Positions 7,873 to 14,355 of a stretch of DNA of 17,627 bases are shown piece by piece. The stretch comes from an uncultured Oscillospiraceae bacterium (GTDB lineage Bacteria > Bacillota > Clostridia > Oscillospirales > Oscillospiraceae). Made by a program: the position numbers and the translations under genes. Within the stretch, counting starts at the first letter, position 1, and each line of letters starts with the position of its first letter. The stretch spans positions 1 to 17,627 of the forward strand of contig CAKTMW010000042.1 in NCBI GenBank assembly GCA_934574095.1. The letters run 5' to 3'. Under the pieces are notes generated by a model, which saw only the letters and a list, made by a program, of their open reading frames with translations, did no database searches and had not been told where the DNA came from.

Positions 7873-8531
7873 GCGTTGGGCGCAATTGTTTTTACGTGAA
7901 TTTGCTCTTTTTTGATCTCTCCCGCCTCAAAAAGCACCGCCAGAAGCTGTTCCGACGCCGGCCACGGCCCCAGCAGCCCCTCCGGCAGCGCGTAAGTCAC
8001 CTGCTGAAAACGCTGGCAATCCCGCCCCAGACAGATGGTGTTTCCCTCCGGCATACCGGAAAAGGACACCGTTACCGCAGGCTCCCCCACCCGGCCGGTG
8101 CACAGGCCGAAGCGCTGCCGCAGCTGCCGGGCCAGCTCCTCGCCGCCCCGCTCCACCTCCAGCGCCAGATACCGCGCCCGTCCTGCCAGCACCGCCGCCG
8201 CCCGGTACACGGCGGGTGACACGTATTCCGCCCGCAGCACGGCGGTCTTGCGCCGCAGATCCCCCTGCATGTCCAGCAATTGGGACAGCAGCGCCAGCCG
8301 CAGACAGTCCACCTCCACCGGAAGCAAGCCCCATCGGGCCGCCTCTTCCTCCAACTCCTCCGGCAGCACACACCGTCTGACCCCCTGCCGCCGCAGACGG
8401 CGCAGGACAAGACCGCGGCGAAAAGCCGCCAGCACCCCGCCCTCCGGTACTGCGGCCGCCGCGAACCACACGCCGCCGATGTTCTCCGTCGTCAGCCCGG
8501 AACGCTTCCCCCACATCACATACCCATACAT
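7869..8531 (-). CDS. Uncharacterised 220-residue soluble protein
   Basis: I do not recognise this protein. It has no signal peptide or membrane segment and is rich in Arg, Leu, Ala and Glu. An Arg-rich helix (about 38-53, RRGLVLRRLRRQGVRR) is followed by LPEELEEEAARWGLLPVEVD (57-75), a helical middle (76-120), then an apparent strand-helix-strand-strand series: RYLALEV (120-126), GEELARQLRQRFGL (130-143), AVTVSFS (152-158) and NTICLGRDC (164-172). This hints at an alpha/beta fold, but no catalytic motif stands out. Start chosen at the ATG of 8529-8531, seven bases after AGAGGTG; a GTG at 8549 lies in a hairpin. It follows the M23 hydrolase gene but is separated from it by a terminator that contains its ribosome binding site. 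Its stop overlaps the greA promoter. Base composition resembles its neighbours. Confidence 0.75.
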   Translation of the reverse strand: MYGYVMWGKRSGLTTENIGGVWFAAAAVPEGGVLAAFRRGLVLRRLRRQGVRRCVLPEELEEEAARWGLLPVEVDCLRLALLSQLLDMQGDLRRKTAVLRAEYVSPAVYRAAAVLAGRARYLALEVERGGEELARQLRQRFGLCTGRVGEPAVTVSFSGMPEGNTICLGRDCQRFQQVTYALPEGLLGPWPASEQLLAVLFEAGEIKKEQIHVKTIAPNA

Positions 8532-8533
8532 AG

Positions 8534-8569
8534 AAAAACACCTCTGCACCAGCTTATGGCGCAGAGGTG
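8534..8569 (-). terminator. Intrinsic terminator after the M23 hydrolase gene, overlapping the next ribosome binding site
   Basis: The minus-strand RNA folds CACCUCUGCGCC (8569-8558) against GGUGCAGAGGUG (8550-8539), a 12-bp stem with one G-U pair and a 7-base loop, followed by UUUUU (8538-8534). The G-U pair would be an A-C mismatch in plus-strand RNA, so the stem is made for the minus direction. The 3' arm includes AGAGGUG, the ribosome binding site of the gene starting at 8531. Confidence 0.85.
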
Positions 8570-8593
8570 ACTTTTATCCACTTTTCGCGGGGC

Positions 8594-9907
8594 TTAGCCG
8601 TAATACTGCCAGCCGGTCAGATAGTTCAGGGGGTCCACCCAGGCGTCATTCTCCATGACGCCGAAGTGCAGGTGGGGTCCGGTGGAGTTGCCGGTGTTGC
8701 CGGAATAGGCGATGACCTGGCCCTGGGACACCATATCGCCCACCTTCACGTTGTAGCTGCTGAGGTGGCCGTACAGGGTAGAGTTGCCCCGGCCGTGGCT
8801 GACGATGACGCAGTTACCGTAGCCGCCGTTCCAGCTGGCCCAGGATACTTTACCAGCCTTGGCTGCCAGCACCGGCGTACCGGACGGGGTCCCGATATCC
8901 ACACCCTTGTGGTTGGTGCTGCCGATGCCGCCGGGGGACTGTCGACCGCCGAACTTGGAGGTGATCCACCGGATGCCGTTGCAGGGCCAGGCGTAACCGC
9001 CCACCGTACCGGCGATGTCGTCCATACCCAGCTCGCGGGCCTTGGCCTCCGCCGCGGCGATCAGGTCGTCCAGGGCCTCTTCCTCCGCCTTGATGGCGTC
9101 GTACTCCGCCTGCTTGCCCTCCTCGGTCTTGATGTACTCCGCCAGCAGCTTCATGCTCTCGGATATCTCACCCTCCAGCTCCTGCTTGGAGGCGGCCAGG
9201 GATTCGTTCTGCTCCTCCAGCGCCGCCTTGTCGTCGGCCAGCTGCTGCCGGATGGTCTGCAAATCGCTGATGACCTTCTGGTTATACCGGACGATCTCGT
9301 TGATAAAGTCGATGCGACTCACCAAATCGGAGAAGCTGGTGGCCTTGAACAGCACGGACCAGTAGGAGATGGTCCCCTGCTCCTCTTCGGCGCGTATCTG
9401 CTTGTGGAACAGCTCCGTCTGGTGCTTCTCCAGCTCCTCGTTGGCGGCGATGCTGCGGGTGGTGACGTCGATCTGCTCCTCCAGCAGGGTGATCTCCTCC
9501 TGCAGGGCGGCGTTGCGCTGGTCCAGCAGGTTCTTCTTCTGCTGAGTGCTGGCCTTCTGCCCCTTGATCTGGTTCAGCTGGTTCTTCAGATCGTCCATTT
9601 CCTGCCGTTTGCCGTTGATCTGCTGCTGCAGGCGCTCATATTCCTCCCGGACGGCGTCCTTCTGGTTGCTCTTGTCATCCGTTTTGGCGTCGGTGGTGGT
9701 TCCGGCTGTGGTCCCGCTGGTCGTACCAGCCGTACCGGCGTCGTCCGTCTTTTTTTCGGCCGCAGTATCGGTCGTGGCGGTGGCCGCGGTACTGTCATCG
9801 GTGGCCTTGGCGCTGCCGTAGGCCGTCACCGACGGCAGCAGCGCCGCCGTCAGCAGCACTGCGCACAGCAGCGCCGCCAGGCGTTTTCCGATGGTTGCAC
9901 GTTTCAT
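8594..9907 (-). CDS. Secreted coiled-coil M23 (LytM) murein hydrolase, EnvC/PcsB-like partner of FtsEX
   Basis: Predicted zinc endopeptidase that cuts peptidoglycan cross-links during cell division or growth, outside the membrane. The 437-residue product starts with a signal peptide (basic MKRATIGKR, hydrophobic 10-28, likely cleavage near GSA at 31-33), then a Thr/Ala/Asp-rich linker (34-82) and two long Gln/Glu/Lys-rich coiled coils (about 83-175 and 205-295). The C-terminal M23 domain (about 300-430) has all expected residues: His333 and Asp337 (HKGVD), His381 (YGHL), His412 and His414 (HLHFG). The ATG at 9905-9907 follows GGAGGAAAGGA at good spacing. Directly downstream of ftsE and ftsX, which in other bacteria activate coiled-coil hydrolases (EnvC, CwlO, PcsB), so the same control is inferred. 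Followed by a terminator. Confidence 0.94.
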   Translation of the reverse strand: MKRATIGKRLAALLCAVLLTAALLPSVTAYGSAKATDDSTAATATTDTAAEKKTDDAGTAGTTSGTTAGTTTDAKTDDKSNQKDAVREEYERLQQQINGKRQEMDDLKNQLNQIKGQKASTQQKKNLLDQRNAALQEEITLLEEQIDVTTRSIAANEELEKHQTELFHKQIRAEEEQGTISYWSVLFKATSFSDLVSRIDFINEIVRYNQKVISDLQTIRQQLADDKAALEEQNESLAASKQELEGEISESMKLLAEYIKTEEGKQAEYDAIKAEEEALDDLIAAAEAKARELGMDDIAGTVGGYAWPCNGIRWITSKFGGRQSPGGIGSTNHKGVDIGTPSGTPVLAAKAGKVSWASWNGGYGNCVIVSHGRGNSTLYGHLSSYNVKVGDMVSQGQVIAYSGNTGNSTGPHLHFGVMENDAWVDPLNYLTGWQYYG

Positions 9908-9913
9908 GGTCTG

Positions 9914-9924
9914 TCCTTTCCTCC
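9914..9924 (-). promoter_or_regulatory. Ribosome binding site deciding the M23 hydrolase start
   Basis: Minus-strand GGAGGAAAGGA ends six bases before the ATG at 9905-9907, which begins a textbook signal peptide. A reading starting further upstream at 9949 would add 14 residues, placing an Arg-rich stretch in front of the signal peptide, and is rejected. Confidence 0.8.
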
Positions 9925-9963
9925 GGCGCGGAGCGCTGACGCCCCGCATGGTCTCTTGCTTGC

Positions 9964-10845
9964 TTATACCTTCAGGAAGCGGCGGATGGCCATCAGGCTG
10001 CCGCCGATGCCGATGAGGATACCGGCTCCGGCGAAGATGCCCGCCACCGGCTGCCAGATGTTCAGGAAGGGCACCACCTCCAGCAGCTGCATGGTGTCAG
10101 ACGTGCTGATGCCGTTGGCGATGGCGGTGTATAGCAGCCATTGCAGGCCGAAGGCGATAACCGCGCCGAACAGGCCCAGCAGCAGGCCCTCAAACACGAA
10201 GGGCCAGCGGATGAAACCATCGGTAGCGCCCACCATTTTCATGATGGCGATCTCCTCACGGCGGTCAAAGGTGGTCAGCTTGATGGTGTTGGAGATGATG
10301 AACAGCGACACCATCAGCAAAATGGCGATCAGGGCGATGGAGATGGCCCCCGCCACATTGCGCACCGTGATGAAGCCGGCGGAGATCACCTCGTCGGCCC
10401 GCACCTCGTCGATACCCTTCACCGCTTCCACGGCGGCCTTGGTCTGGGCCATCTGGTCCGGGTCGGTGAGATGGATCACATAGCGGTGCCGGAACACCTC
10501 CGGCGCCAGGTCCTTGTACATATCGTCCTCGTCATACTCCGCCACATAGGCGTCACGGGCCTCCTGGCGGGAGACGAAGGTGCAGTCAGCCACATTGGCC
10601 ACCTTTTCCAGGTCGGATTGCAGGGCCTTGGCCCGGCTCTCGGTCAGAGAGTCGTCCACAAAGGCCACCATGGCGTTCTCCTTCTGCAGGTCCGCCAGAT
10701 TCTCGTTGGCATTATAGGCCACCAGCGAGAAGGTGCCCATGATCAGCAGGCAGGCCACGGTGACGCCGATGGCGGCAAAGGACATGAACCCGTGGGAGAA
10801 CATGCTGCGGGCGCCCTCTTTGAAGAAATAGCCGAAGTTTTTCAC
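9964..10845 (-). CDS. ftsX: FtsX, membrane subunit of the FtsEX division/hydrolase-control complex
   Basis: Membrane component of an ABC-type complex that does not transport but passes the ATPase signal of FtsE to cell-wall hydrolases outside. 293 residues with the usual FtsX layout: short cytoplasmic N-terminus ([15 protein letters not shown]), TM1 (about 22-44), a large extracellular loop (about 45-165) that should contact the hydrolase, TM2 (166-187), TM3 (219-241) and TM4 (264-285). The cytoplasmic loop after TM2 has the family signature NTIKL...RREEIAIMKMVGAT..FIRWPFVFEG (186-220), the coupling segment to FtsE. The start is GTG (10843-10845), overlapping the ftsE TGA by three bases (GTGA), implying translational coupling. 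The M23 hydrolase gene begins 56 bases after its stop. Confidence 0.97.
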   Translation of the reverse strand: MKNFGYFFKEGARSMFSHGFMSFAAIGVTVACLLIMGTFSLVAYNANENLADLQKENAMVAFVDDSLTESRAKALQSDLEKVANVADCTFVSRQEARDAYVAEYDEDDMYKDLAPEVFRHRYVIHLTDPDQMAQTKAAVEAVKGIDEVRADEVISAGFITVRNVAGAISIALIAILLMVSLFIISNTIKLTTFDRREEIAIMKMVGATDGFIRWPFVFEGLLLGLFGAVIAFGLQWLLYTAIANGISTSDTMQLLEVVPFLNIWQPVAGIFAGAGILIGIGGSLMAIRRFLKV

Positions 10846-11531
10846 TGCTGCGTCACCCCCTCATATGTACCGGTGGCGTCGCCCACCACGTGGCCGCTTT
10901 CCAGATAGATGACCCGCTTATTGAAGTGGTTCACCAATCCCCGCTCGTGGGTCACCACGATGACGGTGGTGCCCAGGGCGTTGATGCGCTCCAGCAAGGT
11001 CATGATCTCCAGGGAACGGGCCGGGTCCAGGTTGCCGGTGGGCTCGTCGGCCACGATGGTGCTGGGATTATTCACCAGTGCGCGGGCCACGGAGACGCGC
11101 TGCTGCTCGCCGCCGCTGAGCTCGTCGGGATAGTTGTTCTCCTTCCCTTTCAGGCCCACCAGCTCCAGCACGTAGGGGATGCGGCTGCGGATCTCCCTGG
11201 GCGACGCGCCCACGGCCCGCATAGCCAGCGCCAGATTGTCGAACACCGTCCGGCTGGCGATCAGACGGAAGTCCTGGAAGATCACACCGATGGTGCGGCG
11301 CATCAGGGGCAGCTGCTTCTCCTTGATGCGGCTCATGGAGAAGCCGTTGACCATCACCCGCCCGCCGGTGGGCACGATCTCGCCGGTCAGCAGCTTGATA
11401 ATGGTGGACTTTCCGCTGCCGGAAGGCCCCACCAGAAAGACAAATTCTCCGTCATCTATCTGAAATGAAATGCCGCGAACGGCTCTGGTGCCGTTCTCAT
11501 AGGTCTTTTCCGCGTCCGTCAGTCGAATCAT
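10842..11531 (-). CDS. ftsE: FtsE, ATPase subunit of the FtsEX complex
   Basis: Cytoplasmic ABC ATPase that pairs with FtsX to control septal or lateral murein hydrolysis. 229 residues, full length. Visible motifs: Walker [10 protein letters not shown] (35-43), Q-loop Gln86 in [13 protein letters not shown] signature LSGGEQQR (138-145), Walker [14 protein letters not shown] (158-170) and switch His195. The FtsE-type DFRL after the Q-loop and the fused neighbour ftsX separate it from LolD/MacB-type ATPases. The ATG at 11529-11531 has GAGG seven bases upstream. A promoter with good boxes lies 62-90 bases upstream, making it the first gene of ftsE-ftsX-M23 hydrolase. Confidence 0.98.
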   Translation of the reverse strand: MIRLTDAEKTYENGTRAVRGISFQIDDGEFVFLVGPSGSGKSTIIKLLTGEIVPTGGRVMVNGFSMSRIKEKQLPLMRRTIGVIFQDFRLIASRTVFDNLALAMRAVGASPREIRSRIPYVLELVGLKGKENNYPDELSGGEQQRVSVARALVNNPSTIVADEPTGNLDPARSLEIMTLLERINALGTTVIVVTHERGLVNHFNKRVIYLESGHVVGDATGTYEGVTQQ

Positions 11532-11592
11532 GGCACAACCTCAAATCCTCATAAAATGCAACATCTTGTGGCAAAAAGCCGCTGTCTGTTAC

Positions 11593-11621
11593 ATTATATA
11601 TAAATCCGCGACAAATGGCAA
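11593..11621 (-). promoter_or_regulatory. Promoter of the ftsE-ftsX-M23 hydrolase operon
   Basis: Minus-strand TTGCCA (11616-11621), 17-base spacer, TATAAT (11593-11598), then a leader of about 55 bases to the ftsE ATG. Five of six bases match in the -35 box and all six in the -10 box. Confidence 0.85.
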
Positions 11622-11715
11622 CAGGAAAACCGTGAATTTTCAATGAATCCGCCTATCAAATTATGCCATTATTAGCATAGACGACCAGAATCGGTAAAAT
11701 GTTCCCGGAATTTGC

Positions 11716-11753
11716 AAAAAAATGGCCACCCTTTTGAAAAGGGTGGCCATTTT
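11716..11753 (-). terminator. Intrinsic terminator of the CdaR-type regulator gene
   Basis: Two 17-base arms (11719-11735 and 11737-11753) are perfectly complementary around a single central base. The core is GGCCACCC/GGGTGGCC, with the T/A-rich centre probably opening as a loop. The minus-strand transcript ends with seven U (11722-11716). It starts 22 bases after the regulator stop. The region between this and the ftsE promoter holds only an imperfect dyad (11662-11679), with no gene seen. Confidence 0.93.
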
Positions 11754-11775
11754 CAAAGATTTCTTGCCAGCTGTC

Positions 11776-12870
11776 TTACGCTTCGATCCCGCGGCTGGTC
11801 AGATACTTCTTGACCATCAGCGCTACCTTGAAGGTGATGGCATCATCGAACTCCCGCAGGTCAAGGCCGGTGAGCTTCTTGATCTTCTCCAGCCGGTACA
11901 CCAGCGTGTTGCGGTGGACAAACAGCTTGCGGGCCGTCTCGGACACGTTCAGATTATTCTCAAAAAACTTATAGATGGTAAACAGCGTCTCCTGATCCAG
12001 GGCGTCAATGGGGTTCTTCTTGAACACCTCCTGCAGGAACATCTCGCACAGGGTGGTGGGCAGCTGATAGATCAGGCGGCCGATGCCCAGATTCTCGTAA
12101 TTGATGACGTAGCGCTCGGTATCAAAGACCTTGCCTACCTCAATGGCGATCTGCGCCTCCTTATAAGCCTTGGCCAACTCCCGCAGGTGCTGGGCCATGG
12201 TGCCGATGCCCACAAAGACGCTGCTCTCGCCGTCGATGCGCAGGGTCTCCTCGATCTTCAGGGCTACCTTCTCCAGATCGGCGGCGCCGGCATTCTTGTC
12301 CATCTGATGGATCAGCACCACGTCCTGCTCACCCACGCTGAGAACGAAATCGTTCTGCCGGTCGGGGAACAGGCTCTGGACCAGGTCCAGCGGCGCGGAC
12401 TCCAGCCGGTCGTCCACAGGGCGGATGACGAACACGCCGCGGTTCACCTCGGCGGCCACATGCAGCTCCTTGGCCCGCATGTAGATGTCGCTGATGAGAA
12501 TATTGTCGGAAATGATGTTCTTCATGAAGGAGCCCTTGTCGTGCTTCTCTTCATAATAGCTCTTGGCGGAATTCAGCGCCACAGCGGCCATGGCGCACAC
12601 GGTGCGGCCAATGCCGTCGTCGCCGCTGGCGAACACCGCGTAGTCAAAGTGACCGCCCCAGCCCGGCAGCGCCTTGAAGGTCTTGCCTTCCAGCGTCACA
12701 CACTCGCCGTCGGCCTGCTGGATGGTCTCCACATATTTGCTCCACTTCTTGCCGATGCCCGTCAGCTCGCTGCACGCGATGACGGTGCCCTCAGCGTCGA
12801 TGACACCGATGGTGCGGTCGGTGGTCTCTTTGAACTGCAGCACTACATTCTGAAAAATTCTACCGGACAT
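11776..12870 (-). CDS. CdaR/PucR-family transcriptional regulator
   Basis: Probable DNA-binding regulator of the sugar-diacid-regulator type. The 364 residues start with a ligand-sensing domain (about 3-105; IFQNVVLQFKETTDRTIGVID), pass through a middle GGDEF-like regulatory region (about 140-260) and end in the PucR C-terminal helix-turn-helix (about 295-355; NNLNVSETARKLFVHRNTLVYR). The ATG at 12868-12870 is chosen since AGGAGG lies seven bases upstream; a reading from 12933 adds 21 residues with no ribosome binding site and runs back through the leader repeat. The gene is monocistronic, with its own promoter, a tandem 14-bp repeat in the leader and a strong terminator. CdaR itself activates glucarate/galactarate genes, but none are near, so the ligand is unknown. 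No DNA-contact residue is obviously missing. Confidence 0.9.
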   Translation of the reverse strand: MSGRIFQNVVLQFKETTDRTIGVIDAEGTVIACSELTGIGKKWSKYVETIQQADGECVTLEGKTFKALPGWGGHFDYAVFASGDDGIGRTVCAMAAVALNSAKSYYEEKHDKGSFMKNIISDNILISDIYMRAKELHVAAEVNRGVFVIRPVDDRLESAPLDLVQSLFPDRQNDFVLSVGEQDVVLIHQMDKNAGAADLEKVALKIEETLRIDGESSVFVGIGTMAQHLRELAKAYKEAQIAIEVGKVFDTERYVINYENLGIGRLIYQLPTTLCEMFLQEVFKKNPIDALDQETLFTIYKFFENNLNVSETARKLFVHRNTLVYRLEKIKKLTGLDLREFDDAITFKVALMVKKYLTSRGIEA

Positions 12871-12877
12871 GACGCGC

Positions 12878-12883
12878 CCTCCT
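12878..12883 (-). promoter_or_regulatory. Ribosome binding site deciding the CdaR-type regulator start
   Basis: Minus-strand AGGAGG with seven bases to the ATG at 12868-12870. Confidence 0.85.
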
Positions 12884-12911
12884 GCTCTCTCTCGAAGCCC
12901 CACCAGGCTCT

Positions 12912-12939
12912 TTGTGCAAATTGCCTTGTGCAAACTGCC
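12912..12939 (-). repeat. Tandem 14-bp direct repeat in the regulator leader
   Basis: On the plus strand TTGTGCAAATTGCC (12912-12925) is followed directly by TTGTGCAAACTGCC (12926-12939), identical at 13 of 14 positions. It lies about 8 to 35 bases after the predicted transcription start of the CdaR-type gene, a position where a bound protein would block transcription. Candidate operator, possibly for the regulator itself (inference). Confidence 0.75.
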
Positions 12940-12953
12940 AAGTGGTTACCAGT

Positions 12954-12982
12954 ATTATATCGTCATAATCACGATTTTGCAA
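12954..12982 (-). promoter_or_regulatory. Promoter of the CdaR-type regulator gene
   Basis: Minus-strand TTGCAA (12977-12982), 17-base spacer, TATAAT (12954-12959). The A/T tracts immediately upstream (12985-13010), arranged as a 9-bp inverted repeat GCATTTTTT/AAAAAATGC (12983-12991 with 13004-13012), could act as an UP element. Confidence 0.85.
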
Positions 12983-13042
12983 GCATTTTTTTATCTTTCT
13001 CACAAAAAATGCAGAAATTCTTTTGTCGGTTTGTCGATATGC

Positions 13043-13756
13043 TTACATCCCGCATACTTTTCGCACCGCCGCCAGCTCCTCCGGCCGCAGTTTCCGGCAC
13101 TGTCCGGGCGCCAGCGTATCCTCCAGGCACAGAGGCCCCATGGACAGCCGCTTCAGATACCGCACCGGTTTGCCCCGGCTGGCCAGCATCCGCTTCACCT
13201 GATGGAACTTCCCCTCCCGCAGCGTCACAAGGCAGGTGTCGCCGCCCAGCGGCTCCAGCCTGGCGGGCAGACATTGCAGGCCGTCCCCCAGCAGCAGCCC
13301 GGCGGCAAAGGCCGCCGCGTCGGAGCTGTCCGGTATCCCGTCCACCTGGGCATAGTACACTTTATCCACGTGGTATCTGGGACTGAGGAGCCGGTGGGTC
13401 AGCTCGCCGTCGTCGGTCAGCAGCAGCAGACCCTCGGTGTCCTTATCCAACCGTCCCACCGGGGCCAGGTCACGGCGACGGAGTTCCTCCGGGATCAGGT
13501 CCATCACGGTGGGCTGGCGCTTGTCCTCGGTGGCGGTCAGCACACCGGCAGGTTTATGCAGCAATAAATATGTATACCGCTCGCCGCTGACCGGTACGCC
13601 GTCCACCGTAATAGCAGCCGTCTCCGCCGACACCTTTACATCAGACGCCGACGCTGGGACGCCGTCCACCAGCACCCGGCCCTGGCGGACCAGGTCCTTT
13701 ACCTCGCGCCGGGACGCGAGCCCTCTATTGGCGATGATCTTATCCAACCGCTCCAT
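13043..13756 (-). CDS. rsuA: Pseudouridine synthase, RsuA family (16S rRNA U516 type)
   Basis: Isomerises a specific uridine in rRNA to pseudouridine, probably U516 of 16S rRNA. 237 residues, normal length. The N-terminal S4 RNA-binding domain (about 1-58; MERLDKIIANRGLASRREVKDLV) is followed by the catalytic domain with GRLDKDTEGLLLLTDDGELTH (101-121), where Asp104 is the conserved catalytic aspartate; YLLLHKPAGVLTA (63-75) and REGKFHQVKRM (about 190-200) are the other family signatures. The ATG at 13754-13756 has AGGAGG eight bases upstream. Divergent from the DUF4830-like gene, with its own extended -10 promoter. RluB/RluE relatives share these motifs; the short length and absence of long tails favour RsuA, but the target base is not proven. 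Confidence 0.9.
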   Translation of the reverse strand: MERLDKIIANRGLASRREVKDLVRQGRVLVDGVPASASDVKVSAETAAITVDGVPVSGERYTYLLLHKPAGVLTATEDKRQPTVMDLIPEELRRRDLAPVGRLDKDTEGLLLLTDDGELTHRLLSPRYHVDKVYYAQVDGIPDSSDAAAFAAGLLLGDGLQCLPARLEPLGGDTCLVTLREGKFHQVKRMLASRGKPVRYLKRLSMGPLCLEDTLAPGQCRKLRPEELAAVRKVCGM

Positions 13757-13784
13757 CGATGCCGCCTCCTGTACTTTTTTGCTC

Positions 13785-13813
13785 AGTATAGCATATCTTT
13801 CCCCTTTTGGGAA
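13785..13813 (-). promoter_or_regulatory. Extended -10 promoter of the RsuA-type gene
   Basis: Minus-strand TATACT (13785-13790) preceded by TGC, giving an extended -10; 17 bases further upstream a weak -35, TTCCCA (13808-13813). It lies in the 78-base gap shared with the divergent plus-strand gene, for which I see no clear promoter. Confidence 0.6.
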
Positions 13814-13834
13814 TATCCATCAGTAAAGGAGTTG

Positions 13835-14302
13835 ATGAGCGTAATGCGTGTGATCCATGTGACGCGGCGGCGGATGGCGCTGTTTTCGTTGGCCCTGGGG
13901 CTGGTGATCGGCTCGGCGCTGCTACTGGCGGGCTGCTTCGGCGGCGACAAGGAGGCCGAGGTCATCACCGCCGCCACCAATGAGGAACGGGTGGCCTATC
14001 TGGAAAGCCTGGGCTGGCAGGTAGAGCCCCAGCCTATTGAAACGCTGGACCTGCAGCTGCCGGAAAAGCTGGACGGCGAGTGGGACGCCTACGCCAAGCT
14101 GCAAAAGGGGCAGGGACTTCCCTTTTCCGAGTTTGCGGGGCAGGCAGTAAAGCGCTATACCTACACCGTCACCAACTATCCGGATATTCCCCAGGGGGTG
14201 CAGGCCAATCTGTACCTGTGGGGCGACCAGATCATCGGCGGCGATGTGATCTTCACCGGCCAGGGCGGCTTCCAGACGGATCTGGCATTCCCCAAGGCAT
14301 AA
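13835..14302 (+). CDS. DUF4830-like lipoprotein
   Basis: Small exported protein of unknown function, the only plus-strand gene in the window. The 155-residue product has a basic N-terminus (TRRR), a hydrophobic stretch and a lipobox LLAGC (about residue 30-34), so it should be lipid-anchored on the outer face of the membrane. The mature part matches what I recall of DUF4830: ERVAYLESLGWQVEPQP, then AYAKLQKGQGL, and VKRYTYTVTNYP near the C-terminus, ending with GDQIIGGDVIFTGQGGF. AAAGGAG lies three bases before the ATG chosen; a TTG at 13832 abuts it and an ATG at 13844 is 12 bases away, so the exact start is uncertain, though all give the same signal peptide. A strong terminator follows the stop. 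No partner gene is adjacent on its strand. Confidence 0.85.
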   Translation: MSVMRVIHVTRRRMALFSLALGLVIGSALLLAGCFGGDKEAEVITAATNEERVAYLESLGWQVEPQPIETLDLQLPEKLDGEWDAYAKLQKGQGLPFSEFAGQAVKRYTYTVTNYPDIPQGVQANLYLWGDQIIGGDVIFTGQGGFQTDLAFPKA

Positions 14303-14304
14303 GG

Positions 14305-14344
14305 ACATAAAAAAGAAAGGCCTTACGGCCTTTCTTTTTTATGT
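14305..14344. terminator. Bidirectional terminator between the lipoprotein gene and tuf
   Basis: An uninterrupted 18-bp stem (14305-14322 with 14327-14344) with the 4-base loop TTAC. GAAAGGCC/GGCCTTTC forms the core, and A6 and T6 flank it, so both directions end in a U-run. It lies three bases after the lipoprotein stop and 11 bases beyond the tuf stop, serving both convergent genes. Confidence 0.95.
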
Positions 14345-14355
14345 GTCAACTTCGA

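Noticed and set aside
5270..7915. Plus-strand open frame of 881 codons opposite lysS and greA
   Set aside because: It mirrors two unmistakable minus-strand genes. Its openness comes from avoidance of TTA, CTA and TCA codons in those genes; the product is a Gly/His/Leu/Ala-rich low-information sequence with no domain, and it has no good ribosome binding site.
12871..12933. Longer N-terminus for the CdaR-type regulator
   Set aside because: It would begin within the tandem repeat right after the promoter, lacks a ribosome binding site, and adds residues outside the family domain.
13019..13036. Short direct repeat TTTGTCGGTTTGTCGA after rsuA
   Set aside because: Only two near copies of an 8-base unit; too short to distinguish from chance and without a clear role.
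11722..13386. Plus-strand open frame of 554 codons opposite the CdaR-type gene and into rsuA
   Set aside because: Shadow frame; it begins inside the terminator stem and runs through two real minus-strand genes and a promoter.
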